Shown here piece by piece: positions 34,455 to 43,682 of a DNA stretch of 64,000 nt (positions within the stretch are counted from its first letter, which is position 1; the number at the start of each line of letters is the position of its first letter). Made by a program: the position numbers and the translations under genes. Source of the DNA: Mucilaginibacter arboris (GTDB taxonomy: Bacteria > Bacteroidota > Bacteroidia > Sphingobacteriales > Sphingobacteriaceae); contig NZ_WPIK01000008.1 in the NCBI RefSeq assembly GCF_009754915.1, positions 62,001 to 126,000 on the forward strand, in the 5' to 3' direction. Under the pieces are notes generated by a model. That model ran no database searches. It was given only the letters and a program-made list of their open reading frames with translations, and had not been told where the DNA came from.

Positions 34455-34494
34455 AAATTTAGAAAGCAATTCCTAAATTTGAATATTAAGTTTG
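34455..34494 (+). promoter_or_regulatory. Palindrome and -7 box upstream of the DUF433 gene
   Basis: AAATTTAG (34455-34462) and CTAAATTT (34473-34480) form an inverted repeat with a 10-base spacer, and TAAGTTTG (34487-34494) matches the -7 box seven bases before the TTG start. An operator for autoregulation by the antitoxin is a plausible reading; the RNA would have almost no leader. Confidence 0.4.
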
Positions 34495-34500
34495 TAAAAT

Positions 34501-34722
34501 TTGGAAAAGCAAATCATTAATATCGATCCTGAAATTTTAGGAGGAACACCCGTTTTTTCAGGAACCCGTGTTCCTATTAAAAACCTCTTTGATTACCTGG
34601 AAACTGGAGAATCCATTGATTACTTTTTAGATGACTTTGAAGGTGTGCAACGTGAACAAGTAATAAAAGTGCTTGAAATGTCACATAAACTGATCGAAAC
34701 TTCGTCGAGTATTTTTGTATGA
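34501..34722 (+). CDS. DUF433 antitoxin-like protein
   Basis: 73 residues. DPEILGGTPVFSGTRVPIKNLFDYLETGESIDYFLDDF and VQREQVIKVLEM are typical of DUF433, a winged helix-like family found as antitoxin beside PIN-like toxins. The start is TTG at 34501; no ATG lies nearby in frame before the conserved region. Its stop overlaps the toxin start (ATGA), so the pair is coupled. Confidence 0.82.
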   Translation: MEKQIINIDPEILGGTPVFSGTRVPIKNLFDYLETGESIDYFLDDFEGVQREQVIKVLEMSHKLIETSSSIFV

Positions 34723-35042
34723 AAATTTTACTTGATGAATGTGTTACTAAACATTTAAAACCTCATTTGAATGAATATGAAATTTTTACTGTTAGAGAGA
34801 TGCAGTGGAGTGGTATCAAAAATGGTAAGTTGATGAGTTTATGTGTTGAAAATAACTTTGATATTTTGCTAACTATTGATAAAAACCTTCAATATCAGCA
34901 GAACCTGGACAAGTATCCCCTAACAATAGTTGTTTTAAATTCTTTTACAAGTAAGGCAGAAGAATTGATAACATTTTTACCATCTTTTAGAAGACAAGTT
35001 GCGGGTTTTCAAAAGCATAAAGCTTATCTTATAAATAGATAA
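34719..35042 (+). CDS. DUF5615 PIN-like toxin
   Basis: 107 residues: MKILLDECVTKHLKPHL carries the first acidic cluster, and FDILLTIDKNLQYQQNL the second, a layout of the DUF5615/Mut7-C-like PIN superfamily. Expected to be an RNase toxin neutralised by the DUF433 partner overlapped upstream. Immediately after its stop lies the duplicated end of the polyprenyl synthase gene. Confidence 0.82.
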   Translation: MKILLDECVTKHLKPHLNEYEIFTVREMQWSGIKNGKLMSLCVENNFDILLTIDKNLQYQQNLDKYPLTIVVLNSFTSKAEELITFLPSFRRQVAGFQKHKAYLINR

Positions 35043-35048
35043 AAATCT

Positions 35049-35255
35049 CTAATTCTCCCGCACCAGCAGCATATCCTCAAACTCAAACAAAGCGTTTTTT
35101 CGCACTTCATCCAAAGGCAAATCCTTCAAACTTTGCAAAGCCCTTTGTGCGTACCAATTCATTTCCTGTTCTGATTATTCCCTGATTTCCAATTGATCAA
35201 ACAGGTTTCTAACTGCGGATACTTTTTTTACCGTATCAAAATTGGTAAGCTTGGT
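35049..35255 (-). pseudogene. Duplicated, decayed 3' end of the polyprenyl synthase gene
   Basis: The stretch from the stop codon CTA (35049) reads nearly the same as 35975-36177, the last 65 or so codons of the polyprenyl synthase gene, with scattered substitutions. One change makes a nonsense codon: REKSEQE in the intact gene is RE-stop-SEQE here. Similarity fades after about 35250. There is no start or upstream part, so it is a fragment. It flanks toxin module 2 on the left while the intact gene flanks it on the right. Confidence 0.85.
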
Positions 35256-35294
35256 ATAACTCTATCTTCTTCATAATATTAATTATATTTGGAT

Positions 35295-35522
35295 ATGAAA
35301 ACATTAACACTAAACGTACCTGACAGCTTTGAAATTGATGAACACGAAGCCACTATGATATTAGCCGCAAAACTTTACGAACGCGGCGAGCTTTCTTCGG
35401 GCCAGGCAGCAGAACTTGCTGGAATAAGCAAAAGAACATTTATTGAAACTTTAGGTAACTATGGTGTTTCAATTTTTAATTATCCTGCTTCAGATTTGGC
35501 TAACGATGTAAAAAATGCCTAA
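35295..35522 (+). CDS. UPF0175 family antitoxin-like protein
   Basis: 75 residues from ATG 35295 (TTG 35289 also open). TLNVPDSFEIDEHEATMILAAKLYERGELSSGQAAELAGISKRTFIETLGNYGVSIFNY is the UPF0175 family, which pairs with DUF3368 PIN-domain proteins. The GQAAELAGISKRTF segment is a helix-turn-helix. Overlaps the toxin gene start by eight bases. Confidence 0.87.
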   Translation: MKTLTLNVPDSFEIDEHEATMILAAKLYERGELSSGQAAELAGISKRTFIETLGNYGVSIFNYPASDLANDVKNA

Positions 35523-35971
35523 AATTATAATTGCTGACACCAGTTGTTTTATCATTTTAACTAACATCAACAAACTTGATCTGCTGCACCAAACGTATGG
35601 ACAAATTTTAACTACCCCAGAGGTGGCTGATGAATACGGAATAATTTTACCAGAATGGGTACAAATTATATCAGTATCAGATAAAAATAAACAGCAGCAT
35701 TTAGAGTTGCAATTAGATAAAGGAGAATCAAGTGCAATCGCGTTAGCATTAGAAAACACTGATGCAAATATTATTTTGGATGATTACAAAGCAAGAAAGA
35801 TAGCAATGCAATTAAAGCTTGATGTAACAGGAACTATTGGTGTAATTATCAAAGCAAAAACTTAAAGGTATAATTTCTTCAATAAAACCTTTATTAGAAA
35901 GCATTGATCAAACAAATTTCCATTTATCTGAATACGTGAAAAATCAAGCTTTAAAAGAAGCAAACGAATAA
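35515..35971 (+). pseudogene. DUF3368 PIN-domain toxin, frameshifted near the 3' end
   Basis: The open frame 35515-35865 codes for 116 residues: KIIIADTSCFIILTNI (Asp of the PIN fold), GESSAIALALE and NIILDDYKARKIA are the DUF3368 marks. It ends AKT-stop after an A5 run (35856-35860). With one A removed the frame continues LKGIISSIKPLLE, then NFHLSEYVKNQALKEANE to a stop at 35969-35971, the normal family C-terminus. So one extra base has truncated about 35 residues. Either a true mutation or a read error in the A-run. The catalytic core survives, so a truncated protein may still be active. Confidence 0.8.
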
Positions 35972-35974
35972 TCT

Positions 35975-36949
35975 CTAATTCTCCCGCACCAACAGCATAT
36001 CTGCAAACTCAAACAAAGCGTTTTTTCGCACTTCATCCAAAGGCAAATCCTTTAAACTCTGCAAAGCTTTCTGCGCATACCAATTCATTTCCTGTTCTGA
36101 TTTTTCCCTGATCTCTAATTGATCGAACAGGTTTCTTACAGCCGATACTTTTTTTAACGCATCAAAATCCTCAAGCTGCAACCAATAGTTTAGTTCTTTA
36201 AGTTGTTCTTTATTAGCTGTTTCTAATGCTTTAATCAATAAATAAGTTTTTTTGTTGGAGATGATATCGCCGCCAACCTGTTTGCCAAATTTCTCCGGAT
36301 CACCGTAAACATCTAAAATATCATCCTGTAATTGGAACGCGATACCCAGATCTTCCCCAAAAGCATAAATTAAATCAGCATCTTGTTTTCTGGCTCCGGC
36401 AATTAAAGCGCCGATTTTTAAAGCACCGCCTAATACCACAGCTGTTTTTAAACGGATCATGTTGATATAAGCATTGATCTTCACGTCAGGTTGCTGTTCA
36501 AAGTTCATATCGATCTGCTGGCCTTCGCAAACGGCAATAGCGGTATCGTTAAAAATTTCTAAAACCGGGCGTAAAACGTTTTCATTTACCTGCATCATTA
36601 GCTTGTAGCCTTCTACAAGCATGGCATCGCCGGAAAGAATACCTACACTCGAATTCCATTTTTCATGTACGGTTGTTTTTCCTCTGCGCAATGGTGCATT
36701 ATCCATAATATCATCATGCATCAAGGTGAAATTATGGAAAACCTCAATGGCAATTGCCGGATTAATAGCTTGGTAAATATCTCCGCCAAAAGCATCACAA
36801 CCCATTAAAAGCAGGGCAGGGCGAAGCCGTTTTCCGCCCAAATTCATCATATACTGCATCGGCTCGTATAACTCTGCCGGTTCATCAGGATATTTTCTGG
36901 CATCAATTGCCTCAATAATTATATTTTGTAGCTGCTGGATAGAATACAT
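35975..36949 (-). CDS. Polyprenyl diphosphate synthase
   Basis: 324 residues of the trans-isoprenyl diphosphate synthase family. The first aspartate-rich motif is DDIMD at 79-83, followed by RRGKTTVH; the second is DDILD at 209-213 in FQLQDDILDVYGDPEKFGKQVGGDI. Phe74, five residues before the first motif, hints at a short or medium product (farnesyl or geranylgeranyl), but this is only a rule of thumb. Supplies quinone or carotenoid side chains. RNase R lies 17 bases downstream in the same direction as its upstream neighbour, suggesting an operon with rnr. Confidence 0.88.
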   Translation of the reverse strand: MYSIQQLQNIIIEAIDARKYPDEPAELYEPMQYMMNLGGKRLRPALLLMGCDAFGGDIYQAINPAIAIEVFHNFTLMHDDIMDNAPLRRGKTTVHEKWNSSVGILSGDAMLVEGYKLMMQVNENVLRPVLEIFNDTAIAVCEGQQIDMNFEQQPDVKINAYINMIRLKTAVVLGGALKIGALIAGARKQDADLIYAFGEDLGIAFQLQDDILDVYGDPEKFGKQVGGDIISNKKTYLLIKALETANKEQLKELNYWLQLEDFDALKKVSAVRNLFDQLEIREKSEQEMNWYAQKALQSLKDLPLDEVRKNALFEFADMLLVREN

Positions 36950-36966
36950 AAATTTTAATACGGCTG

Positions 36967-39105
36967 TTATTCCTGAACGAGTGAAAAATCGATCTGCTTC
37001 TTGGTTAAATCCACACTTTTTACCTTGATTTTTACCTCGTCTCCCAACTGGTAAATTTTCTTTTTTCGCTGGCCAATAATCGCATAATTTTTCTCGTCTA
37101 ACGTATAAAAATCATCAGTAATGTCACGCAGCCTGATCATGCCTTCACACTTGTTTTCTTCAATTTCAACATACATTCCCCATTCGGTAACGCCAGAAAT
37201 TATGCCGGTAAAAACAGTACCGATCTGGTTTTGCAAATATTCAGCCTGTTTATATTTAACGGAAGCGCGCTCGGCATCAGCTGCTTTTTTCTCCATCTGG
37301 GAGGCATGAACACTCATTTTTTCATAAGTTTCCACATCTACTGATTTGCCTTTCGCTAAATAATGTTCTAATAAACGATGCACCATTACATCGGGATAAC
37401 GGCGGATTGGCGAGGTAAAGTGCGTATAAAAATCAAAAGCCAAACCGTAATGACTCGTTTTTTTAGTGGTATAAACCGCTTTGGCCATAGAACGGATGGC
37501 CAATTGCGTTAACACGTTCTGCTCTTTTTTCCCTTCTACATCAGCCATTAAATGATTGAGCGAACGTGCAATTTCTTTATCAGAATTAGTATTGATCTTA
37601 TAACCAAAACGCAAAGCAAACTGTGCAAAAGAAAGCAGGTTATCCTCTTTCGGCGAATCGTGCGAACGGTAAACAAAGGTTAGTTTGCTTTTGCCTTTGC
37701 CTTTTTTCCCGATAAATTCTGCAACCCTTCGGTTAGCGAGCAGCATAAAATCTTCGATCAACTTATGCGCGTCTTTTCGTTCTTTAGTGTAAACCCCTAA
37801 CGGTTTTCCGTTTTCATCCAGCTTAAATTTAACTTCTGTAGTTTCAAAGCTAATTGCGCCGTTTTTAAACTTCCGGTCACGTAATTTGTACGCCAAATCG
37901 TTTAGTAAAAGAATTTCCTTTACATAATCACCTTCTTTGTTTTCGATAATTTCCTGTACATCTTCATAAGCAAACCGCCGATCAGAATAAATAACCGTTT
38001 TTCCAAACCATTCGGTTACAATTTGTGCATCGGCATCCATTTCAAATACGGCCGAAAAACACAATTTTTCTTCTTTAGGCCGAAGGGAACAAAGGCCATT
38101 GGATAATCTTTCCGGAAGCATCGGAATTACACGGTCAACCAGATAAACAGAAGTTCCGCGTTCAAAAGCTTCGTGATCTAAAGGCGTACCAGGCAAAACA
38201 TAATGCGAAACATCAGCAATGTGAACGCCAATTTCATAATTTCCATTTTCCAGGAAACGGAAAGAAATGGCATCATCAAAATCTTTCGCATCAACAGGAT
38301 CAATCGTAAAAGTAGTTATTGAACGAAAATCGCGTCGTTTCTGAATTTCTTCTTCCGAAATCTCCTCACTAATTTCTTCTGCTTCCTGTTCAACTTCTGC
38401 AGGAAATGATAATGGAAAACCATATTCTGCCAAGATAGCGTTCATTTCCGTATTGTTCTCGCCCTGTTTGCCGAGAATAGTTTTGATGCGGCCAATCGGA
38501 TTTTTAGCTTCTTTTGGCCAGTCGGTAATTTCAGCAATTGCTTTGATACCGTTTTTAGCACCGTTTAATTCGGAAATTGGGATGAAAATATCATGCTGCA
38601 TTTTCCGGTCATCCGGAATAAAAAAAGCAAAACGTTCGGATAGTTTTACAATTCCTGAGAACTCCATTTTAGCACGCTGGATGATCTCAATTACTTCGCC
38701 TTCTTTGTGCTTGCCTCTGGATTTTCCATAAACATACACCTTTACACGATCGCCGTTTAAAGCATTGCGCAGTTTGCGCGGTGCCACAAAAATGTCTGTT
38801 TCCGCTTCATCGTCTGTAACGATAAAAGCTGAGCCATCTGCTGTTAAATCTACTTTTCCTTCAACAAAAGTTTTAAGTTCAATAAGTTGAAAGTTGCCGC
38901 GAGATACTTCTTTTAGCACCTGTTTTTCTGCTTCTTCTTTCAGGATTTCCAGGATGGTTTCTCTTGATTCCGGGTCGCTGATATTTAGCTTCGCTGATAC
39001 CTGTTTGTAATTATATGTTTGGTTGCCATTATTCTCAAAAACCTGAAGTACTAACTGTGTAAGTACTTGTTTTACCGAATGGCTTGTTTTATTTCTTGAT
39101 GCCAT
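36967..39105 (-). CDS. rnr: Ribonuclease R
   Basis: 3'-5' exoribonuclease, 712 residues. Order: N-terminal helix-turn-helix-like domain (VLTQLVLQVFENNGNQTYNYKQVSAKL), two cold-shock OB domains, RNB catalytic domain with TIDPVDAKDFDDAISFRFL (the metal-binding aspartates) and SHYGLAFDFYTHFTSPIRRYPDVMVHRLL, and a C-terminal S1 domain (GTVFTGIISGVTEWGMYVEIEENKCEGMIRL). The tail after S1 is short, unlike the long basic tail of E. coli. Degrades structured RNA. A 12-mer variant lies inside (38914, encoding LKEVS). Confidence 0.94.
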   Translation of the reverse strand: MASRNKTSHSVKQVLTQLVLQVFENNGNQTYNYKQVSAKLNISDPESRETILEILKEEAEKQVLKEVSRGNFQLIELKTFVEGKVDLTADGSAFIVTDDEAETDIFVAPRKLRNALNGDRVKVYVYGKSRGKHKEGEVIEIIQRAKMEFSGIVKLSERFAFFIPDDRKMQHDIFIPISELNGAKNGIKAIAEITDWPKEAKNPIGRIKTILGKQGENNTEMNAILAEYGFPLSFPAEVEQEAEEISEEISEEEIQKRRDFRSITTFTIDPVDAKDFDDAISFRFLENGNYEIGVHIADVSHYVLPGTPLDHEAFERGTSVYLVDRVIPMLPERLSNGLCSLRPKEEKLCFSAVFEMDADAQIVTEWFGKTVIYSDRRFAYEDVQEIIENKEGDYVKEILLLNDLAYKLRDRKFKNGAISFETTEVKFKLDENGKPLGVYTKERKDAHKLIEDFMLLANRRVAEFIGKKGKGKSKLTFVYRSHDSPKEDNLLSFAQFALRFGYKINTNSDKEIARSLNHLMADVEGKKEQNVLTQLAIRSMAKAVYTTKKTSHYGLAFDFYTHFTSPIRRYPDVMVHRLLEHYLAKGKSVDVETYEKMSVHASQMEKKAADAERASVKYKQAEYLQNQIGTVFTGIISGVTEWGMYVEIEENKCEGMIRLRDITDDFYTLDEKNYAIIGQRKKKIYQLGDEVKIKVKSVDLTKKQIDFSLVQE

Positions 39106-39149
39106 AATTTACTGTAAAGATACAAGGATTTAGCTTGATAAAGTGTTTG

Positions 39150-40898
39150 CTAAATTTGCGTTTCCCCGAGAGAAAAACCTGAACCTGGTATCGAAGCAAT
39201 CAATTTCTTTGTATAAGCTTCCTTAGGGTGATGATAAATTTGATCGGGATCGCCCTTTTCTACTATTTCGCCTTTGTTCATCACCATCATCCTATCCGCA
39301 ATATGTTTTACTACCGAAAGATCGTGCGAAATGAAAATGTAAGTGAGGTTAAACTCCCGCTGCAATTCTTTCAGTAAATTTAAAACCTGCGCCTGCACAG
39401 AAACATCAAGCGCAGAAACAGATTCATCACAAATTAAAAATTCAGGCTGCAAAGCTAATGCACGGGCAATAACAATGCGCTGCCGCTGTCCGCCCGAAAA
39501 TTCATGCGGATAACGGTTAAAATGTTCCGGCAATAAATTTACACGGTCCAGCAGTTCTAAAACTTTCTTTTTTCGCTGCTGCGGATTGCCGTACAACTGG
39601 TGCACTTCCATTGGTTCTAAAATTGCATTTCCAACGGTTAGTTTTGGGTTGAGCGAAGAGTAAGGGTCCTGGAAAATTAGCTGCATTTTTTTGCGCAGCC
39701 GGCGCATTTCATTGGCTGGAAGAGATAAAATTTCCTGGCCTTTAAATATAATTTTACCTGATGTAGGTTCAATTAATCGAAGGATACTTCGTCCAAGCGT
39801 TGTTTTTCCGCAACCAGATTCGCCAACTAAACCGAGTGTTTCTCCCGGAAAAACCTTAAAACTGATATTGTTTACCGCTTTTACAACTTCTGATGGCCGT
39901 TGCAGAAATCCTTTTTTTATAGGGAACCAGGTATTCAGATTTTTAATTTGAAGTAAGGGTTCCTGCTCGTAAAGCTTCTTATGACGCTGCTTTTTTTCAT
40001 CCTCTGTTAAAGCATAGCGTTCGCGGATTTCCTGAATAGTTAAATTAGAAGACTGGATTTCTCCCTGCTGATCTACCTTTAAAAAGTCGCTGATCACGGG
40101 TAACTTATATAACTGAACTTGTGGAGAAGGACGGCAGGCAAGTAAACCTTTGGTGTAAGGATGTTGCGGGTTTAAAAAAATAGTTTCTGTTGCAGCTTGT
40201 TCTACAATTCTGCCTTTGTACATCACCAGTACTTCATCTGCAATTTCCCTAATTACGCCCAGATCGTGCGAAATAAAAATCAGGCTGCTGTTACGCTCAT
40301 TTTTTATCCGTAAAAGAAGCTCTAAAATTGATTTCTGTACGGTTACATCCAGCGCTGTTGTGGGTTCATCAGCAATTAAAATTTCGGGATTGCAGCTTAA
40401 CGCCATGGCAATCATTACACGCTGTTTTTGTCCCCCGGAAATCTGATGCGGATAACTATCGAAAATGGCTTCCGGCCGTGGTAACTGTACTTCTTTAAAT
40501 AAGCTTATCGTTTTGCTTTTAGCTTCTTTTTTTGAGGCTTTTAAATGTAATTGTATAGCTTCTGCAACCTGGTAGCCGCAAGTTAAAACCGGATTGAGCG
40601 AAGTCATTGGTTCCTGGAAAATCATACCCATCCGGTTACCGCGGTAGGAACGCATTTCTGCTTCCGGTAGTTCTAATAACTCTTTGTTGTTTAAGGAGAT
40701 ATTTCCGCTTATCTCTGCCCTTTCTTCATCTAACAAACGCATAATGGCAAGCGATGTAACTGATTTTCCGGAGCCGGATTCGCCCACAATCCCAAGCACT
40801 TTTCCCGGTTCCAGTTTAAAGGATACTTCTTTTACCGCATAAAAATCTTTGTTCCCGGTTTTAAAACTTACTTGTAACCGATCAACTTTTAAACTCAT
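39150..40898 (-). CDS. Fused dual-ATPase ABC transporter subunit (DppD-DppF-like)
   Basis: 582 residues carrying two complete ATPases: Walker A GESGSGKSVTSL, signature ISGGQKQRVMIA, then a linker and a second Walker A GESGCGKTTLGR with FSGGQRQRIVIA. This arrangement is the oligopeptide/dipeptide (GsiA/YejF-type) energy module. Each half carries the peptide-transporter C-terminal motif (NPQHPYTKGLLACRPS and HPKEAYTKKLIASIPG). No permease or binding protein is next to it, so partners lie elsewhere. Start four bases from the downstream exonuclease gene's stop, so probably same operon. Confidence 0.9.
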   Translation of the reverse strand: MSLKVDRLQVSFKTGNKDFYAVKEVSFKLEPGKVLGIVGESGSGKSVTSLAIMRLLDEERAEISGNISLNNKELLELPEAEMRSYRGNRMGMIFQEPMTSLNPVLTCGYQVAEAIQLHLKASKKEAKSKTISLFKEVQLPRPEAIFDSYPHQISGGQKQRVMIAMALSCNPEILIADEPTTALDVTVQKSILELLLRIKNERNSSLIFISHDLGVIREIADEVLVMYKGRIVEQAATETIFLNPQHPYTKGLLACRPSPQVQLYKLPVISDFLKVDQQGEIQSSNLTIQEIRERYALTEDEKKQRHKKLYEQEPLLQIKNLNTWFPIKKGFLQRPSEVVKAVNNISFKVFPGETLGLVGESGCGKTTLGRSILRLIEPTSGKIIFKGQEILSLPANEMRRLRKKMQLIFQDPYSSLNPKLTVGNAILEPMEVHQLYGNPQQRKKKVLELLDRVNLLPEHFNRYPHEFSGGQRQRIVIARALALQPEFLICDESVSALDVSVQAQVLNLLKELQREFNLTYIFISHDLSVVKHIADRMMVMNKGEIVEKGDPDQIYHHPKEAYTKKLIASIPGSGFSLGETQI

Positions 40899-40901
40899 CC
40901 G

Positions 40902-41609
40902 TTAATCAATATAAGTAATGTTTTCTTCCGAAATCAGTTCTTCACCACGAAATCTTTTAATCAATTGTGCTGTGGTAATTACGTCTTTCTGGCAGTAGGT
41001 TTTAATGCGCTGCTGGTCGTTTTCTTCCCAGTAAACACGGTCAACTTCGCTGCCGTCAATGTCGTCTTTAGGTGTTGGGATATTGAAAATGGCGGCTAAT
41101 AAACTTAAAGAAGTATAGTTTTTATGATCGCCGAATTTCCAAAGTTCCATCGTATCCAGATGGTTTACTTCCCAGGGCTTTTTGCCGAAAGTTTGTAATT
41201 GGGGCGGAATAATGATGTTGTTGATCAGCATCCTTCTGCATAAATAAGGAAAATCAAATTCTTTGCCGTTATGGGCGCATAAAATTTTATTTGTCGGCTG
41301 TCGGCTTAACATCGTGGCAAAGCCTTCCAGTAATTCGTTTTCTTCTTCGCAGCAATAGGATTTAATACGAAAGGAAATACCTTCTGCAGAAGTAAAAACA
41401 CCGGCAGAAATACAAACAACCTTTCCAAATTCTGCCCAGATCCCGGCACGTTCGTAAAAATCTTCAGCCAAAAGCTCTTTGCGCTGATAAGCGGTTTTCT
41501 GTTCCCACAAATCCTGCAAATGCTTTGGCACGTCACCGTATTTACGATACTGTGGAACGGTTTCAATATCGATTAGGAGCAGGTTTTGTAGGTCGAGCTG
41601 TTCGAGCAT
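40902..41609 (-). CDS. Predicted 3'-5' exonuclease (DEDD, Pol B exonuclease-like)
   Basis: 235 residues. LLLIDIETVPQYRKYGDVP carries the first DxE, ILCAHNGKEFDFPYLCRRM the second motif (NGKEFDFP), and the third is YCQKDVITTAQL; together they form a DEDD exonuclease of the predicted 3'-5' exonuclease related to the PolB domain. The role in DNA or RNA processing is not known. The start ATG overlaps an exact 12-mer (41608-41619). Confidence 0.8.
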   Translation of the reverse strand: MLEQLDLQNLLLIDIETVPQYRKYGDVPKHLQDLWEQKTAYQRKELLAEDFYERAGIWAEFGKVVCISAGVFTSAEGISFRIKSYCCEEENELLEGFATMLSRQPTNKILCAHNGKEFDFPYLCRRMLINNIIIPPQLQTFGKKPWEVNHLDTMELWKFGDHKNYTSLSLLAAIFNIPTPKDDIDGSEVDRVYWEENDQQRIKTYCQKDVITTAQLIKRFRGEELISEENITYID

Positions 41610-41644
41610 GCTTCTTTTATAATACTTTTTTTAGTAACCCTGGC

Positions 41645-42907
41645 TTACCGGAAACTATTGCCTTTTGTTGTATTAATTAACTGATAGCCTACCAACTCTT
41701 CGTACCGGCTGCCAGTCCTCCTAAAATAAACCAGGAACTGATAATCATTTTCGGTTTCAAAATGGCTGCCGTCTATCGATGTCTGGTCAATTTCCTGGTT
41801 TTGCTTCAACACGTAATGATAATCATAAATGCCCTGTTTTAAATATAAATCGGTATAAAAATTACCTCTGGAAGCATCGTAATTCATTTTGCTGCTTTCA
41901 TCCAAACGCCAGTCGTTAAATTTTCCGGTGATAAAAACAGCATCGTTTAAATTTGGCGGACTATAATTAAGATTGAAGTAAACATGGGCATAATCTGCAT
42001 CTGTCCGAGGATCGCGGCCATCTGTATTCAGGATAAAAAACTTGCCATCGTTATCGTACTGAAAGGTATAAGCAGTTTGGGTTAAAGGTTTGTCGTTCAT
42101 CAGCATAACCGTATTTGCTGTATCCCTGTAAATTCTGTTGATATGTTCTCCTCCGGCTAATAAAGTGCGCAAATCAAACCTTCTGAATTCATTTCCTCCA
42201 GCAAAATCGTTGGTCTGGAAATCGTTAAACTGCAAAATACCGCCTTGTACAAATTGCGGGTTTGTGTTTATCGTACTTACATCATTCCTTCCGTTTTGCA
42301 GGATTATGGTTCTGATTTCGGCATAAGGGTTTTGGACCGATAAGGCAGAAATATTTACACTAAAATTTATTTTCTGATTAGCACTGCGGTTAACTACATT
42401 ATTGGAAGGAATAATGCCTGCAGCCAGGCCGGCTTTATTATCAACTACATAAAAACGGCGGGTTAAAATTGGTTCAGAAGGATTTCCTTCGGGATAAACT
42501 TTTAATAAATAATTGCCGGAAAGTTTAGGAATGATGTTGTAATTGGGCAGCTTAAGCTGGTAATGCGTATATTTTTGTTTAGTGTTGAAGGAATAGCGGT
42601 AATCCATAATCCGGTCTTCTGTAAAACTTTGCAGGTATTCGGAAGGCGAGAGGCCCGACGGTCTCCAGTCAGCATCGCAATGTTCGATAGTATAATTGTA
42701 TGTTTTTGTGCCGCCATTTAAATCATCAAAACCTAAAAGCAAAACATCATTGGTATGCAAACCAATGATGGGGAAAGAGCTTTCCTGCGTACTGTTGTAC
42801 AGTTGTACCGTTTTGATGTTGGATTGATAAACCTCGTTCTGATACTTAATTTGTGCTTGAAGGATTTTGCACGATAAAAGAAGTATCAGTAAGAGTTTAA
42901 ATTTCAT
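41645..42907 (-). CDS. Type IX secretion system plug protein (DUF5103)
   Basis: 420 residues from ATG 42907, which begins a lipid-free signal peptide MKFKLLLILLLSCKILQAQ. The DUF5103 domain covers the rest: YNYTIEHCDADWRPSGLSPSEYLQSF and FITGKFNDWRLDESSKMNYD...GIYDYHYVLK, the latter like carbohydrate-binding module folds. In Flavobacterium this family was found as a periplasmic Plug protein closing the SprA translocon. Fits the type B cargo and PorP/SprF genes in this window. The upstream gene overlaps its start by 11 bases. The 12-mer variant at 42875 lies in the signal peptide. Confidence 0.82.
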   Translation of the reverse strand: MKFKLLLILLLSCKILQAQIKYQNEVYQSNIKTVQLYNSTQESSFPIIGLHTNDVLLLGFDDLNGGTKTYNYTIEHCDADWRPSGLSPSEYLQSFTEDRIMDYRYSFNTKQKYTHYQLKLPNYNIIPKLSGNYLLKVYPEGNPSEPILTRRFYVVDNKAGLAAGIIPSNNVVNRSANQKINFSVNISALSVQNPYAEIRTIILQNGRNDVSTINTNPQFVQGGILQFNDFQTNDFAGGNEFRRFDLRTLLAGGEHINRIYRDTANTVMLMNDKPLTQTAYTFQYDNDGKFFILNTDGRDPRTDADYAHVYFNLNYSPPNLNDAVFITGKFNDWRLDESSKMNYDASRGNFYTDLYLKQGIYDYHYVLKQNQEIDQTSIDGSHFETENDYQFLVYFRRTGSRYEELVGYQLINTTKGNSFR

Positions 42908-43682
42908 TTGTGTTAACTGATTGTGATTCCTGCTCAACACTGTAATAAGAAATATTGAGATTAATAATCCGGTTGAAAGGAATAATAAAGAAATCACCTA
43001 TAATAAAACGCTGATGTTCTTTTTTATTTTCGTTTGAAGCATTCACTTGTAGCAGGTCATCTTTAATATAATGCCAGCGAACATCTTTTAAATAAATACG
43101 GTCAATACCAGTACTGCTTGACAAAATATAATCATCCAAAAATCCAGAATATAAAATTGTTCCTTCATCAGAAGATACTAAAGCTTCAACAATAACAAAG
43201 TCAATATTATTAGTCCTACCAGGAACATTTGGAAAATCAAGAAGTTCTCCACTAAATAAATAATGCCATTCATTTTGAAAACGTAGAATTTTATATTTTC
43301 TATCTAATTTGTAATTTCTGATAATAATTTTAACCAACAAGCCCCCAAAAGCACCAGTCAAAGAAGCAATAACAGAATAAAGCAAAACAGATTTGTAGTT
43401 TGTTAAAACATTCTGCGTAACTTTACTAATTTCACTACTATTATTTGTACCGCTAATTAATATTCCGATTGAAGTTGTATCCGGATTAAGTACAAGTGGT
43501 GATAGTATGATATAACAAAGAAGATGAACGATGATGCTTGTTAAAAGCGTGGGAAATATAAGGCTGACAAGATTTTCCTTAAAATACTGTTCGGAAAACT
43601 CTCCCGAATAGAACATTCTTCTGAACAAAAAACCTGGAACTAAAAAAACTAATAATACTAATGTTGGAAGAGCAATGTTCAT
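42897..43682 (-). CDS. Hypothetical membrane protein
   Basis: 261 residues with three predicted membrane segments (IALPTLVLLVFLVPGFLFRRMF, LVSLIFPTLLTSIIVHLLCYIIL, SVLLYSVIASLTGAFGGLLVKII) and a C-terminal cytoplasmic domain (FQNEWHYLFSGELLDFP... WHYIKDDLLQVN). The pattern resembles DUF6338-type proteins, but I am not sure. Its start overlaps the stop of the small upstream gene (ATGA), and its stop overlaps the plug gene start. More AT-rich than its neighbours; a recent arrival is possible. Confidence 0.6.
   Translation of the reverse strand: MNIALPTLVLLVFLVPGFLFRRMFYSGEFSEQYFKENLVSLIFPTLLTSIIVHLLCYIILSPLVLNPDTTSIGILISGTNNSSEISKVTQNVLTNYKSVLLYSVIASLTGAFGGLLVKIIIRNYKLDRKYKILRFQNEWHYLFSGELLDFPNVPGRTNNIDFVIVEALVSSDEGTILYSGFLDDYILSSSTGIDRIYLKDVRWHYIKDDLLQVNASNENKKEHQRFIIGDFFIIPFNRIINLNISYYSVEQESQSVNTNEI

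Noticed and set aside
40902-41609. Main DNA polymerase subunit
   Set aside because: Only the DEDD exonuclease domain is present; no polymerase motifs.
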